Assembly (NCBI RefSeq): GCF_016925535.1
Contig: NZ_CP070496.1
Span: 1,984,001 to 2,048,000 of the forward strand
Direction: 5' to 3'
Length of the DNA: 64,000 bases
Source: Natronoglycomyces albus
Lineage (GTDB): Bacteria > Actinomycetota > Actinomycetes > Mycobacteriales > Micromonosporaceae
Positions 19,344 through 30,996 of the stretch are shown here, piece by piece (positions within the stretch are counted from its first letter, which is position 1; each line of letters starts with the position of its first letter). The position numbers and the translations under genes are program-made. The notes beneath the pieces were generated by a model. That model did not search any database. It saw only the letters and a list, made by a program, of their open reading frames with translations, and had not been told where the DNA came from.

Positions 19344-20129
19344 TCAACCAATGTGTTCGGGGAAGCGAACAATAGTGGTGAAGTCGTCGGCATTGAGGCT
19401 AGCCCCACCCACGAGAGCACCATCGATGTCGTCCTGACTCATGATCTCGGCGACGTTGGACCCCTTCACCGAACCGCCATACAGCAAACGGACCGATTCG
19501 GCGACATCGCCAAAGCTCTTGCGCAAGGCCGCACGCAAGGCCGCGATGACCTCTTGGGCATTCTCGGGAGTCGCGGTACGTCCCGTGCCAATCGCCCACA
19601 CAGGCTCGTAGGCGACGACAACCTTGGCCACTTCCTCGGCGCTGAGACCATCCACCGCTGCCAAGAGCTGTTCAGTCGTATGTGCCACGTGAGTTCCCGC
19701 TTCACGAACTTCCAGCGGTTCTCCCACACACAGGATCGGACTGATACCTTCCGCCAACGCGGCCCGGACCTTCGCCGCGACGACCTCATCGGTTTCATTG
19801 TGGTACTGGCGGCGTTCGGAGTGCCCCACGGTCACATAGGTGCAACCCAACTTCGCCAACATGGAAGCCGCGATCTCACCCGTGTAGGCACCCGAGGCGT
19901 GACGGGACACGTCTTGAGCCCCGAAACCGATCAAGTAACGGTCACCGTCGATCAGCGTCTGCACACTGCGAATGTCGACAAATGGCGGTAGCACCACCGT
20001 CTCCACTTTCTCCAGCTGCTCAGGTGTGAGGCTAAATGCCAACTTCTGCACCAAAGCAATCGCTTCGAGGTGGTTGAGGTTCATTTTCCAGTTGCCAGCG
20101 ATCAGCGGCCGACGCGAAGTTTCACTCAT
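19344..20129 (-). CDS. tpiA: Triosephosphate isomerase
   Basis: A 261-residue TIM-barrel enzyme interconverting dihydroxyacetone phosphate and glyceraldehyde-3-phosphate. Active-site elements are GNWKMN (lysine, about 11-16), [13 protein letters not shown] (histidine, about 102) and [12 protein letters not shown] (catalytic glutamate). It begins 9 bp after the pgk stop, forming a gap-pgk-tpiA operon. Confidence 0.98.
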   Translation of the reverse strand: MSETSRRPLIAGNWKMNLNHLEAIALVQKLAFSLTPEQLEKVETVVLPPFVDIRSVQTLIDGDRYLIGFGAQDVSRHASGAYTGEIAASMLAKLGCTYVTVGHSERRQYHNETDEVVAAKVRAALAEGISPILCVGEPLEVREAGTHVAHTTEQLLAAVDGLSAEEVAKVVVAYEPVWAIGTGRTATPENAQEVIAALRAALRKSFGDVAESVRLLYGGSVKGSNVAEIMSQDDIDGALVGGASLNADDFTTIVRFPEHIG

Positions 20130-20138
20130 GGTTACTCA

Positions 20139-21341
20139 TCACTCTTTCTCCAGTGCGGCAAGGCCCGGTAGCGTCTTGCCTTCCAGGTACTCCAGGCTGG
20201 CCCCGCCACCGGTTGAGATATGGCTGAACCCGTCCTCGGGCAATCCCAATCTACGCACGGCGGCGGCGGAGTCTCCCCCACCTACCACCGTATAGGCCGT
20301 GGCGTCCACGAGGGCCTGTGCGACCGTCTTGGTTCCCACCGCATACGAGGGGAATTCAAACACGCCCATCGGTCCGTTCCAAAACACCGTCCGCGCACCC
20401 GCGATCTTCTCGGCGAAGATGGCGGCAGATTTCGGGCCGATATCCAGCCCCATACGGTCGGTCGGAATTGCCGTGGCGTCAGACACCTGTGGGTCGGAAT
20501 CCTCGGCAAAGCTCGTGGCGTTGACCGAATCAACCGGCAGAATTAGCTCGACACCGCGTTGCTCGGCCTCCCGAAGGAATCCCCGACAGCGTTCAATCTG
20601 GTCCTTTTCCAACAAGGACGAACCGACCTCGTGCCCTTGGGCCGCCAGAAAGGTGTAGGCCATACCGCCGCCGATGAGCAGCGCGTCAACCTTGCCCAGC
20701 AGGTTCTCAATGACAGCCAGCTTGTCGGAGACCTTTGATCCGCCAAGGATGACAACGTAGGGCCGCTGCGGGCTACCCGTCAAATGATCTCCGAGAACTC
20801 GGACTTCCTTTGCGACCAGCAGGCCCGCATAGGCGGGCAACAGCTCCGCCACGTCAAAAACCGAGGCGTGCTTGCGATGCACCGCCCCGAATGCGTCATC
20901 GACGTAGACATCGGCCAGCGCTGCCAAAGCAGTGGCAAACGCGGATCGTTCGGCGTCGTCTTTGGAGGTCTCACCTGAGTTGAAACGCAGGTTCTCCAAC
21001 ACGAGAACGTCGCCATCGCCCACCGCGTTGGCAGCTGCCTCGGCGTTGGTGCCCACAGTTTCGGTCACGAAGTTCACGGGGTGTTCCAGCAGCTGGCCCA
21101 ATCTGGAGGCAACGGGTGCCAACGAAAATGCTGGTTCCGGCGTGCCCTTGGGTCGACCGAGGTGAGAACAGACAATGACGCGAGCCCCGGCTTGGGCAAG
21201 GGCGGCGATGGTGGGAGCGACGGCCCGGATGCGGCCGTCGTCGGTAATGGTGGTGCCGTCGAGCGGAACGTTAAGGTCGGCGCGTACCAGTACGCGCCGA
21301 CCCGTGACGCCCTCGGCCAAAAGTTCGGCGAGAGTCTTCAT
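20139..21341 (-). CDS. pgk: Phosphoglycerate kinase
   Basis: A 400-residue two-domain glycolytic kinase that makes ATP from 1,3-bisphosphoglycerate. Conserved segments are [32 protein letters not shown] (hinge region), NGPMGVFE and [10 protein letters not shown]. Length is normal. It lies between gap (15 bp upstream) and tpiA (9 bp downstream). Confidence 0.98.
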   Translation of the reverse strand: MKTLAELLAEGVTGRRVLVRADLNVPLDGTTITDDGRIRAVAPTIAALAQAGARVIVCSHLGRPKGTPEPAFSLAPVASRLGQLLEHPVNFVTETVGTNAEAAANAVGDGDVLVLENLRFNSGETSKDDAERSAFATALAALADVYVDDAFGAVHRKHASVFDVAELLPAYAGLLVAKEVRVLGDHLTGSPQRPYVVILGGSKVSDKLAVIENLLGKVDALLIGGGMAYTFLAAQGHEVGSSLLEKDQIERCRGFLREAEQRGVELILPVDSVNATSFAEDSDPQVSDATAIPTDRMGLDIGPKSAAIFAEKIAGARTVFWNGPMGVFEFPSYAVGTKTVAQALVDATAYTVVGGGDSAAAVRRLGLPEDGFSHISTGGGASLEYLEGKTLPGLAALEKE

Positions 21342-21356
21342 CTGTGAATTCGGTTC

Positions 21357-22764
<1,408 letters not shown>

Positions 22765-23745
22765 CTAGGCAACCATCATCTCTTCAGAAACCGCCTCATC
22801 TGGCCCGGGAATACCCGAGTCTGCCGCCCGTTTCGTCGCCATATTGATCAAACGGCGAATCCGTCCGGCGATAGCGTCCTTCGTCAGCGGAGGGTCTGCC
22901 AACGCTCCCAGTTCTTCCAATGAGGCCTGACGATGGGCCAGCCGCAGTTTTCCAGCGGCGACCAAGTGCTCCGGCGCTGTATCTCCCAGAATCTCCAGCG
23001 CCCTGGTGACCTTCGCCGCGGCGGCCACCGCCGCCCGGGCGGACCGACGTAGGTTGGCGTCATCGAAGTTGGCCAGCCGATTCGCCGTAGCTCGAACTTC
23101 GCGGCGAACCCGACGCTCCTCCCAGGTGAGAACCGAGGAATGCGCGCCCAAACGGGTCAGCATCTCACCGATGGCATCACCGTCACGAATCACGACCCGG
23201 TCGACCCCGCGCACGTCGCGGTTCTTGGCGGTAATGCCCAGTCGACGAGCTGCTCCCACCAACGCCAAGGCGGCCTCGGGGCCAGGGCAGGTCACCTCCA
23301 TCGAGGAGGAGCGGCCCGGTTCGGTCAGCGACCCGCGGGCGAGGAATGCACCACGCCAGGCAGCTTCGGCGCAGCAGGGAAACGAGCCGACCACGTGGGC
23401 GGGAAGGCCTCGCACCGGGTAGCCGCGTTGATCGGTCAAACCGACCTGGCGGGCTAGGGCCTGCCCGTCAGCGATGACGCGCAAGACGTAGTGGCTGGTG
23501 CGCCGCAACCCAGCGGCAGCCAGTATGTGGATCTCGGAGTCGTAGTTGTACAGATTGGAGATCATCGTCCTGGTGCGCCGGGCCACCGAGCCGACATCGA
23601 GCTCAGCCTCGACGACCACCTTGCCGGTAACTAGATGCAGTCCACCGGCAAAGCGGAATATCGCTCCCAGCTCAGCGCGCTGACAGCAGTTCTTCGGGCT
23701 GGTCACCCGGCTGAGTTCGTCCTTGACCGCAGCGGTCATCGCCAT
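22765..23745 (-). CDS. whiA: WhiA sporulation/division regulator
   Basis: A 326-residue DNA-binding protein with an N-terminal LAGLIDADG-like fold ([17 protein letters not shown]...; [13 protein letters not shown]) and a C-terminal helix-turn-helix ([30 protein letters not shown] split across about 270-300). In Streptomyces it controls sporulation septation with WhiB. In other actinobacteria it is conserved beside yvcK and rapZ, as here. It starts 3 bp after the yvcK stop. Confidence 0.96.
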   Translation of the reverse strand: MAMTAAVKDELSRVTSPKNCCQRAELGAIFRFAGGLHLVTGKVVVEAELDVGSVARRTRTMISNLYNYDSEIHILAAAGLRRTSHYVLRVIADGQALARQVGLTDQRGYPVRGLPAHVVGSFPCCAEAAWRGAFLARGSLTEPGRSSSMEVTCPGPEAALALVGAARRLGITAKNRDVRGVDRVVIRDGDAIGEMLTRLGAHSSVLTWEERRVRREVRATANRLANFDDANLRRSARAAVAAAAKVTRALEILGDTAPEHLVAAGKLRLAHRQASLEELGALADPPLTKDAIAGRIRRLINMATKRAADSGIPGPDEAVSEEMMVA

Positions 23746-23748
23746 AGA

Positions 23749-24681
23749 TCAGCTACCACCTTCATCGTGAAGCAAATTGCCCAGCACTTTGGCCAGCGCT
23801 TGTGGGTCGTGGCTCGTCGAGTCGGCGGCGACGCGGCCCAAGACCAGCTGCGCTGACAGCGATTGTGCCGCCTGGTTCAACGACCGAGCTTCGTTCGAGC
23901 AACGGGTATCGTCCGCAATGACGTAATGAAATCGGACACCTGAGGCAAAATCCGCCAGGGCCTGCAGATGCCCGGGCAAGCTTAGGCCCGTGGTTTCGTT
24001 CTCCTCGGCCAGATTAACCACGACGGCCCGGCGGGCGGAGGCGGCCTTCACCGCATCTCGAAGTTTGGGGAGTAGCAGGTGGGGAATGACACTGGTGTAC
24101 CAGGAACCGGGGCCGAAAATATGCCAGTCCGCCTGGCCGATGGCCTCTTTGGCCTCAGGGCAGGGTTCGACGTCGACGGGAGTGATGCGCAGGCGGTCCA
24201 CGCGCCCGGGATTGACCGCGACGTTGTGTTGGCCATGAATGACGTGATCGGCACCGTTGAGGCAAATGTCGGCCTCGATGTCAAGACGCTCGTTGGCCAT
24301 GGGGAGAATGCGGGCGCGGCACCCCAGCGCCTCCGCCGCCCGATCCAGTGCCTCCACCGGGTTGGGGTAACGCTCCAGCAGCGCGGTCAGGATGATGTTG
24401 CCGACGGGATGACCGGCCAGGAAGTCGGTGCCTTCGAATCGGTGACCGAAGACTTCGGTCAGGGACACCCTAGTCGGGTCGGCAGTGGCGATGAGGGCTT
24501 TACGTAGGTCACCGGGGGGAAGCACCGGCCGCGTGGCACGGATCTGCCCGGAGGACCCGCCATCGTCGGCGACGGTGACCACGGCGGTCAGGTCAATGTT
24601 GTCAAGACTGGACAGTGCGGTCAGGGAGGCGGCCAGTCCACGACCGCCCCCGAATGCCACGACTTTGGTGGGGCGCCTCAT
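23749..24681 (-). CDS. yvcK: YvcK/CofD-like gluconeogenesis factor
   Basis: A 310-residue protein of the CofD/YvcK family. It starts with VVAFGGGRGLAASLTAL and has the conserved TVADDGGSSGQIR and FGHRFEGTDFLAGHPVGNII segments. Homologues bind UDP-sugars and affect cell-wall metabolism and growth on gluconeogenic carbon. The catalytic role is not settled. It overlaps the rapZ stop by 4 bp in the conserved rapZ-yvcK-whiA order. Confidence 0.94.
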   Translation of the reverse strand: MRRPTKVVAFGGGRGLAASLTALSSLDNIDLTAVVTVADDGGSSGQIRATRPVLPPGDLRKALIATADPTRVSLTEVFGHRFEGTDFLAGHPVGNIILTALLERYPNPVEALDRAAEALGCRARILPMANERLDIEADICLNGADHVIHGQHNVAVNPGRVDRLRITPVDVEPCPEAKEAIGQADWHIFGPGSWYTSVIPHLLLPKLRDAVKAASARRAVVVNLAEENETTGLSLPGHLQALADFASGVRFHYVIADDTRCSNEARSLNQAAQSLSAQLVLGRVAADSTSHDPQALAKVLGNLLHDEGGS

Positions 24682-25598
24682 TCACGCCCCAGATCGCGGT
24701 GGTGGGTGTGGGCCGGAATGCCGATGGTGTCGAATCGTGTGGCCAGCTCTTCGGATATGGCCACCGAGCGGTGTTTGCCGCCGGTGCAGCCGATGGCGAT
24801 CGTCATGTGACGTTTTCCTTCCCGTTCGAATCCTTCAGTGGTGGCGCTAATGAGCCGCTGATAGGTGTCGAGGAACGGTTCCGCCGATTCCTGGGAGAGG
24901 ACGTACTTGGACACTTCGGCATGTTGACCGGTGTGTTCGCGAAGTTGGGGAACCCAGTGTGGGTTAGGCAGGAATCGTACGTCAGCGACGAAGTCGGCGT
25001 CTAGTGGGATGCCGTACTTGAATCCAAAAGACATGAACAAGATCTGCACCGGCGCTTCAGAGCGATCGACAAAGGCGTTCTCGACCCGGGAACGCAGCTG
25101 ATTCTCGTTTAGGTGCGTGGTGTCGATGAGAGTATCGGCAGCTAGGCGGGCTGGGGCGAGGATGGCGCGTTCGGCGGCGATGCCGTCGGCCAGCAGGCCG
25201 TCTGACTGGAGAGGGTGGGAGCGGCGCACCTTCTTATAGCGTCGGATGATGACGTCGTCGTCGGCGTCCACGAAGACCAGGTGTGGCTTGTAGCCAGCTT
25301 CGCGCAGCTGGTCGATGACGCCCATCAGGTCGATGGTGAAAGCGTGCGAACGCACGTCTAGCACAATCGCGGTGCGGCGCGTGGCCGGGTCGTGGCTGGC
25401 CAGTTCGGCCATCTGGGCCACGAGTGCCTCAGGCAGATTATCGACCACGAAGTAGCCGATGTTCTCCAACGCGCGAGCCACGGTGGAGCGGCCACCGCCG
25501 GAGATACCAGTGACGATGACGAGGTCTAGGTGAGAACGGTCCGTTTGGCCGCCCCCATGCGATTCGGAAGTGGTGGCACTATGCGACATGGCGTTCAT
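24678..25598 (-). CDS. rapZ: RapZ/YvcJ nucleotide-binding protein
   Basis: A 306-residue P-loop protein. The Walker A motif is GISGGGRST, with Arg in place of the usual Lys, which I recall as normal for the actinobacterial branch. The family text DNLPEAL and FGFKYGIP is present, with GCTGGKHRSVAISEEL near the C terminus. E. coli RapZ is an RNA-binding adaptor controlling glmS. In Gram-positives the role is less clear. The start is M1 at 25598 or the fourth codon. It is first in rapZ-yvcK-whiA and is cut off from uvrC by a repeat element. Confidence 0.94.
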   Translation of the reverse strand: MNAMSHSATTSESHGGGQTDRSHLDLVIVTGISGGGRSTVARALENIGYFVVDNLPEALVAQMAELASHDPATRRTAIVLDVRSHAFTIDLMGVIDQLREAGYKPHLVFVDADDDVIIRRYKKVRRSHPLQSDGLLADGIAAERAILAPARLAADTLIDTTHLNENQLRSRVENAFVDRSEAPVQILFMSFGFKYGIPLDADFVADVRFLPNPHWVPQLREHTGQHAEVSKYVLSQESAEPFLDTYQRLISATTEGFEREGKRHMTIAIGCTGGKHRSVAISEELATRFDTIGIPAHTHHRDLGRE

Positions 25599-25891
25599 TA
25601 TCCCCGTTTATGCGAGTGTTTTCAGCGACTGGCGGCACACTCAGCACAGCGAGTGTGCGCCTTTGTCCCCGGAATCGAGAGGTCGGATCGGTTTCGTTTC
25701 CCGCAGACGCCTCCGCGAATTTGAGCCGGGCCACCTACGGCCACGTGTAGACGCGGTGGAGGAGCTCACGACCAGATTGAACTGGACATAGGCGTGGCCC
25801 GAGGTGGTCTCGGGGCCAATGGTGAGGAGTCTATGCGGACCAAAAACAGCCCTCAGCAGCCGTGGGCTCCCGTTTGACATAGTGCACCTTA
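25599..25891. other. rapZ upstream region
   Basis: 293 bp between rapZ and the palindromic element, presumably holding the rapZ-yvcK-whiA promoter. No confident -35/-10 pair was found. An open minus-strand frame runs across this region and the element, but it is Arg/Ser-rich with no family signature and is not called. Confidence 0.35.
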
Positions 25892-26053
25892 GAGCTCCTA
25901 TCAGGTTTCTCTTCCTACTGCGGTGGAGTGATGTCGCGCCTGGCCGCGTTGTCGGCCCTTGCCCATACCCGCTGGGTATGAACAAGGGCCTCCGCCTCGC
26001 CACGCACTGACAGCACACCATCCTCGCCACGGAAACAAACCTGATAGGAGCTC
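25892..26053. mobile_element. Palindromic MITE-like element with 17-bp terminal inverted repeats and TTA target duplication
   Basis: Termini GAGCTCCTATCAGGTTT (25892-25908) and its exact complement (26037-26053) enclose 128 bp. Directly outside both ends is the trinucleotide TTA (25889-25891 and 26054-26056), as for a 3-bp target duplication. The centre has a nested hairpin, GGCCCTTG/CAAGGGCC over CATACCC/GGGTATG (25954-25990), and the flanking inner parts are partly complementary, so the whole folds into one long rod. It has no coding capacity. GAG ends plus a TNA duplication suggest an IS5-family (IS1031-like) parent. It starts 14 bp after the uvrC stop and could also act as its terminator. 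Confidence 0.6.
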
Positions 26054-26069
26054 TTATGGTCACCGAATC

Positions 26070-28115
26070 CTACGAGGAATCCTGGTCGTCCTGTTCCTGT
26101 TCCACCAGCTGCTCTGCCAGTGAGTGTTCCTCACCATTGGCCGGTGTCGCCGCATTCGCCGCAGAGGTATCGCCAGTCCGGCCGTCATCTGCGCCATTGT
26201 CAGTTGACTCCAACGCCAGGTGCTGGGCGATCGTTCCCGCCAAGCGGGGCCCAATACCCTCGACTTCCTGTAGTTGGGCGACGTCGGCTCGCCGAATTTG
26301 TTTGACCGATCCGAATCGCTTCAGCAAAGCCTTCCGTTTCGAGGGCCCCAGCCCAGGTACTGAGTCCAGAGCCGATGTCTTCATACGCTTACGTCGCCGG
26401 GAACGATGCAGCGAGATCGCGAAGCGGTGGGCCTCGTCGCGAAGGCGTTGCAAAAGGTAGAGGGCCTCAGAGGAGCGGGAGAGGATGACTGGGTAGTCAT
26501 CACCGGGCAGCCACACTTCCTCTAGCCGTTTGGCCAAGCCGGCTAGGTGGACGGTATCGACTCCCAACTCGGTGAAAACCGCGTCCGCGGCGGCGACTTG
26601 CGGTGCTCCCCCGTCGACCACGATCAGCTGCGGAGGATAGGCGAAACGCTTCTTGTCGGTGTTTTCCATCAGCTCGCCGTCCTCGATGACATGCCCGGCC
26701 TCAACCGAGGCTTCGTCAGGTGAACCGGCGGGCTGGTCGCCCAAGCGTTTGAGCCGCCTCCGCAGCGTCTCTTGCAACGCGGAGAGGTCGTCAGTGCGTT
26801 CGCCCTTGATGACAAAACGGCGATACTCGCTCTTACGGGGGAGCCCCTCTTCGAACACGACCATCGAGGCCACAACGTCACTGCCGTGAGATTGGGACAC
26901 GTCATAACACTCGATCCGCAGCGGCGCCTCCGCCATTTCCAACGCCTCGCCCAATTCCTCCAACGCTTTCGATCGCGAGGTCAGGTCAGAGGCTCGCTTG
27001 AGCTTGTGTCGTTGCAAGGCTTCTTCGGCATTGCGGCGCACAGTGTCGGCCAGCGATCGCTTGTCTCCGCGTTGCGGTACCCGCAAGACGACCCGGGCAC
27101 CTCGTTTCTCCCGTAGCCACGAGGAGAGCGCCTCGGCATCGTCGGGCAAAGCTGGGACGAGAATTTCGCGCGGGAGGTCGTGAGCTGCCTCGGCGTAGAA
27201 CTGGCTAAAGAAACTCTCCACGATCCCGGCCTCCCCCAGCGGCTCTGGTTTGTCGATAATCCAACCACGTTGGCCCCTAATGCGGCCGTTGCGCACGTGG
27301 AAAACCTGAACGGCCGCCTGTAGGTCGTCGTCGGCCACGCCGACCACATCGCAATCGGTGTCCTCCGACAGCACGACCACTTGTTTTTCCAGCGCCTTGT
27401 CGAGGGCGGCCAAATCGTCGCGAACTCGGGCGGCCTTCTCAAACTCCAGGTTCTCAGAGGCCTCCTGCATCTGGGCGATGAGACGCTTGCGTACCGCTGA
27501 GGTGTTGCCTCCCAGGAAAGAACAGAAATCGTCCACAATGGCACGATGTTCGGCCTCGGACACTCGTTGCACGCAAGGAGCCGCGCACTTGCCGATGTCG
27601 GCCAACAGACACGGCCGCCCCATGCGACGGGCTCGCTTGAACTCGGAGGGCGAACACGTCCGGGCGGGAAAGACCCGCAACAGGGAGTCGACCGTGTCGC
27701 GAATGGCCCACGCGTGCGAGTAGGGCCCGAAGTACCGCACGCCTTTCTTGCGATCCCCGCGCATGACCTGGATGCGTGGATATTCCTCGCCGAGGGTGAC
27801 CGCGAGCCACGGATAGGATTTGTCGTCACGATAGACGACGTTGAATCTTGGATCGTAGTGTTTGATCCAGGTGTATTCCAGTTGCAGTGCCTCTACCTCG
27901 GTCGACACCACAGTCCATTCGACGCTGCGAGCCGTGGTCACCATCCGACGGGTGCGCTCGTGCAAGGAGTCGAGGTTGGCGAAATAGGAATTGAGCCGGT
28001 TGCGTAGGTTCTTGGCCTTACCCACATAGATCACGCGGCCGTCGCGGTCGCGGAAGCGGTAGACGCCCGGGTCGGTGGGAATGGTTCCTGGCGCAGGACG
28101 GTAATCGACACTCAC
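26070..28115 (-). CDS. uvrC: UvrC, excinuclease ABC subunit C
   Basis: A 681-residue nuclease that makes the dual incisions of nucleotide excision repair. It has an N-terminal GIY-YIG domain ([21 protein letters not shown]), a Cys-containing segment ([13 protein letters not shown]), a UVR motif, an RNase H-like domain ([39 protein letters not shown]) and C-terminal helix-hairpin-helices ([21 protein letters not shown]). A TTG at 28145 is also in frame, but GTG at 28115 matches the usual family start. It is normally adjacent to rapZ; here 471 bp intervene. Confidence 0.96.
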   Translation of the reverse strand: MSVDYRPAPGTIPTDPGVYRFRDRDGRVIYVGKAKNLRNRLNSYFANLDSLHERTRRMVTTARSVEWTVVSTEVEALQLEYTWIKHYDPRFNVVYRDDKSYPWLAVTLGEEYPRIQVMRGDRKKGVRYFGPYSHAWAIRDTVDSLLRVFPARTCSPSEFKRARRMGRPCLLADIGKCAAPCVQRVSEAEHRAIVDDFCSFLGGNTSAVRKRLIAQMQEASENLEFEKAARVRDDLAALDKALEKQVVVLSEDTDCDVVGVADDDLQAAVQVFHVRNGRIRGQRGWIIDKPEPLGEAGIVESFFSQFYAEAAHDLPREILVPALPDDAEALSSWLREKRGARVVLRVPQRGDKRSLADTVRRNAEEALQRHKLKRASDLTSRSKALEELGEALEMAEAPLRIECYDVSQSHGSDVVASMVVFEEGLPRKSEYRRFVIKGERTDDLSALQETLRRRLKRLGDQPAGSPDEASVEAGHVIEDGELMENTDKKRFAYPPQLIVVDGGAPQVAAADAVFTELGVDTVHLAGLAKRLEEVWLPGDDYPVILSRSSEALYLLQRLRDEAHRFAISLHRSRRRKRMKTSALDSVPGLGPSKRKALLKRFGSVKQIRRADVAQLQEVEGIGPRLAGTIAQHLALESTDNGADDGRTGDTSAANAATPANGEEHSLAEQLVEQEQDDQDSS

Positions 28116-28329
28116 CTTTACCAGGTTAATCCGTTGCCCTGACAAGTCCGGGGCACGGTGCCGGGGTCGATTCGCCGGATATGGGCGCCTCCGACTGTGG
28201 GTGGGAGCGCGGTGACACCTCTCATGCCAGAGTCCCCCCGCGAGGGCAGGGCGGTCATCCCGGAGGGGGACGGAAAGTTAGTTCCAGTGAGGGAGGTGAT
28301 CAATCGGGCACTCTCATAGCCTTAGGTGC

Positions 28330-29583
28330 ATGAGGAAACGAACGGTATTGACAGCGTTTTTGGCGACCAGCCTCCTGGCCGTCCCCGTCGCCGCTCACGC
28401 TCTAACACCCCAAGACCGGCTCAACTCTGACTATCTTGACGACGCACTGACCGAACTACACGACACCGGGCTCGACGCCGTCATCGCCGAAGTGCGACTT
28501 GGTGACGAGATCTGGGCCGAGGCGTTGGGAAGTCGCGACATCCACGGGCTGACCGACGCCGAACCGACCGACCGGTTCCGCATCGCCAGTCTCACCAAGT
28601 CGATGGTCGCCACGATCATCATGCAGCTGGAGGCCGAGGGCAAGCTCGACCTTGACGATCCGGTACAGAACCACCTGCCGGACCTGTTGCCCTATGAGGA
28701 CGACATCACTGTGCGCCAACTGCTGCAACACACCGGCGGGCTCGGTGATTACGGCGCGAAGATCTACAGTGGCCTCTTCGAGACCGGCGACCCTCAGTCC
28801 CTGCGCGACAACATGTGGACCCGCTACTCCCCCGAACAGCACGTGTCTCTTATCGCGGGTGACCCGCTGCTGTTCGAGCCGGGAGACGCGTGGGCCTACT
28901 CCAACACCGGTTACTCGGTGCTGGGACTGCTGATCGAACACATCGAGGGCGAGGCCTTGGAGGACGTCTTCGACCAGCGCATCTTCGAGCCGCTGGGTTT
29001 GGAGGACAGTTACTTGGCCAAGCAGAACCACTTCTTCATTCGGGGAACGAGTCTGGACGCGAAGATCATCTTCAACTCCGAGGACGATCCCTATGTGGAC
29101 ACAACGGGTCTGTCGTTCTCCCAGCTGTGGGCTGCTGGCGGGGCGGTGTCAAACCCAGGCGACGTCAACGCCTTCTATGCGGCTCTCAGCGACGGAACGC
29201 TCGTGACCGAAGAGCAGTTCGCCGAAATGCTGGACACGGTCGCGACGAGTCCCGAGAGGCCGGAGTACGAGTATGGCCTCGGTCTCAGCACCGTGGCGCT
29301 GAGCTGTCCCTCATTGCCGGACGGCGTGGTCTACGGCCATTCCGGCGGCGGGCTCGGACACGTGTCCTATTCGCTGCACTCTCTGGACGGCGAGAAGCAG
29401 GTGACCGTCGCGTGGAACACCGATGACGGGATGGCTCCGCTCGACGGGCTGGAAGAGGCGATCTACGAGATGTTCATCGTCAGCCTGTGCCACGAGGACG
29501 TCAACAACCTCGACGTCGAAGCCATGGCCGCAGAGCTGGCCGCCGAACAACCGCTACTGAATCAGGTGCACGACCACCGGTAG
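28330..29583 (+). CDS. Exported serine hydrolase of the class C beta-lactamase / DD-peptidase family
   Basis: 417 residues with an N-terminal signal peptide (RKR, hydrophobic core, cleavage probably after AHA, about residue 24). Catalytic motifs are S87-L-T-K90 in IASLTKS, Y190-S-N192 in WAYSNTGYS and HSGGG near 336 as the KTG equivalent. It is therefore a secreted penicillin-recognising hydrolase (D-Ala-D-Ala carboxypeptidase, D-aminopeptidase or esterase). The substrate cannot be told from sequence. The mature protein is acidic. It is monocistronic, followed by a strong bidirectional terminator. Confidence 0.9.
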   Translation: MRKRTVLTAFLATSLLAVPVAAHALTPQDRLNSDYLDDALTELHDTGLDAVIAEVRLGDEIWAEALGSRDIHGLTDAEPTDRFRIASLTKSMVATIIMQLEAEGKLDLDDPVQNHLPDLLPYEDDITVRQLLQHTGGLGDYGAKIYSGLFETGDPQSLRDNMWTRYSPEQHVSLIAGDPLLFEPGDAWAYSNTGYSVLGLLIEHIEGEALEDVFDQRIFEPLGLEDSYLAKQNHFFIRGTSLDAKIIFNSEDDPYVDTTGLSFSQLWAAGGAVSNPGDVNAFYAALSDGTLVTEEQFAEMLDTVATSPERPEYEYGLGLSTVALSCPSLPDGVVYGHSGGGLGHVSYSLHSLDGEKQVTVAWNTDDGMAPLDGLEEAIYEMFIVSLCHEDVNNLDVEAMAAELAAEQPLLNQVHDHR

Positions 29584-29653
29584 CGAACGACTTCTCTGGA
29601 GGGTAGAGAAGACTGGCACGGTGGAGTAGCAAGCGCTCCATCACGCCAAGAGG

Positions 29654-29681
29654 AAGGGCCCGGCCGTATGGCCGGGCCCTT
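29654..29681. terminator. Bidirectional terminator
   Basis: A perfect 12-bp stem AAGGGCCCGGCC / GGCCGGGCCCTT with a GTAT loop and TTTT on the plus side. It lies between the convergent serine hydrolase and RIO kinase genes. Confidence 0.9.
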
Positions 29682-29692
29682 TTCCCACGGTC

Positions 29693-30646
29693 TCAGTTGA
29701 AACCCGCCTCGATCATGACGGTGGCCATCAGCCCGTCGACCTTTTCGGGTGCCATGCCTCGGTCGGTGAACCAGCGCCCGATATTGACCACGTCGCGACG
29801 CAGAAACTCCTGGCCCTTCGGGTTCAAGTACAGGTCGACGATCTGCGGCAAATCAAACAGGTACAAGCGACCCTCCCAAACGCACGAGTTATAGGCCGAC
29901 AAGTCTCCGTGCGTATAGCCTTCGCGCACGATCGTGACCATGTCGTCGGTCAGCTGTTCCCACAGGCTCTTCAGTTCAACGGGGTCGGGACGCAATTGCT
30001 CCAGCCGTGGGGCGGCCTCGCCGTTGTCATCGCCGATGAACTCCATGATCACTTCGGTGCCGAAGACCTGTACCGGGTAAGGCACCGAGACACCGGCCTG
30101 CCACAACAACTTCAGGGCGTCGAATTCAGCTACCGACCAGCGGCCCGAGGAGACGAGCTTCCCGAAGGACGTGCCCTTCTTGATAGCCCGCGCCTGACGC
30201 GAGCTTTTGATACCGCGCCCCGCCACATAGTCCTCAGAGCGGTTGAAGTGCGAGTGATGGGCAGAACGATAGCGTTTCGAGGCCAACAGGCATCCGGGTT
30301 CGCCCGGAACAGCTCGCTGAATCAAAAAGACGTCGGCCTCCTTGCCGGTCTTAAGGACTCCGAGTTCATAGTCGACCGCTGCCAGTTCGGTGACCAGCCA
30401 CGAGGGACGCGGTTCGGGCCCCTTCTCCAAGGGCTCCGACTGGTCCCAAATGGACCACCGATCGCCTTCGGGAGGACGGCCGTCAGCAACCTCTTGCTCG
30501 ACAATCTCCGAAAAGAACGAACGGTAATACTCTTCGGTCTGCGCGTCATAAAGAGAAGCGTCAGCCTTCTTACGTTGAGATTTTTGATGTGAACGCATCC
30601 GGTGTACGGACATAGCGGTCTCTTCGTCGCGGTTCTTGCGCGCCAC
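29693..30646 (-). CDS. RIO1-like serine/threonine protein kinase
   Basis: A 317-residue atypical protein kinase. RIO signatures are the flexible-loop text LKTGKEADVFL (about 98-108), an ATP lysine (LASKRY, K124), the catalytic loop HGDLSAYN (D248, N253) and the metal motif FDLPQIVDL (D265). The basic N-terminal tail (MRSHQKSQRKK) could bind nucleic acid. RIO kinases act in ribosome maturation in eukaryotes and archaea; the bacterial role is unclear. The start is GTG with GAGGAG 9 nt upstream. It is monocistronic. Confidence 0.9.
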   Translation of the reverse strand: MARKNRDEETAMSVHRMRSHQKSQRKKADASLYDAQTEEYYRSFFSEIVEQEVADGRPPEGDRWSIWDQSEPLEKGPEPRPSWLVTELAAVDYELGVLKTGKEADVFLIQRAVPGEPGCLLASKRYRSAHHSHFNRSEDYVAGRGIKSSRQARAIKKGTSFGKLVSSGRWSVAEFDALKLLWQAGVSVPYPVQVFGTEVIMEFIGDDNGEAAPRLEQLRPDPVELKSLWEQLTDDMVTIVREGYTHGDLSAYNSCVWEGRLYLFDLPQIVDLYLNPKGQEFLRRDVVNIGRWFTDRGMAPEKVDGLMATVMIEAGFN

Positions 30647-30996
30647 GATAGGTACTCCTCTGGGGAAAATCCCAGCGGCAGATGCGCGCGCTGATGAGCG
30701 CGGTACCTCAGAATGAGCAGGGACAACGGCCCCGCAGATCAGACAATGCTGTTTCAGAGAGTGTTGTTAGTTCTGCCGCTGAGAGGGAAAATGGACGGCT
30801 GCCGAACGGGCAGCCACAATGACGGTCATCATCGGTCTATCCCTCCTTCGTATCGCGGCTGGAGACTCGCAAGCCCCATAGAAAGCACGGTGTTGTGAAT
30901 ACACCCTCGCGCCAAAGCGCGAAATCGTCAATAGTCTGTCAGTGCTTCCAAGCAGACGCAAGCTATTTTCCGGCCACGGCCGGAAAATGTGTCACG
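30647..30996. other. Intergenic region between aroE and the RIO kinase gene
   Basis: 350 bp without a credible gene. It holds the RIO-kinase leader, a small hairpin GGCTGCC/GGCAGCC (30797-30815) and the aroE terminator (30965-30988). Confidence 0.45.
30965..30988 (-). terminator. aroE terminator
   Basis: 11-bp perfect arms ATTTTCCGGCC / GGCCGGAAAAT around 2 nt, 8 nt after the aroE stop. The A/T-rich base provides the U-rich end of the stem. Confidence 0.85.

Noticed and set aside
25641-26063. 140-codon open frame on the minus strand between uvrC and rapZ
   Set aside because: It runs through both inverted repeats of the palindromic element, is Arg/Ser-rich without any family feature, and has no ribosome site.
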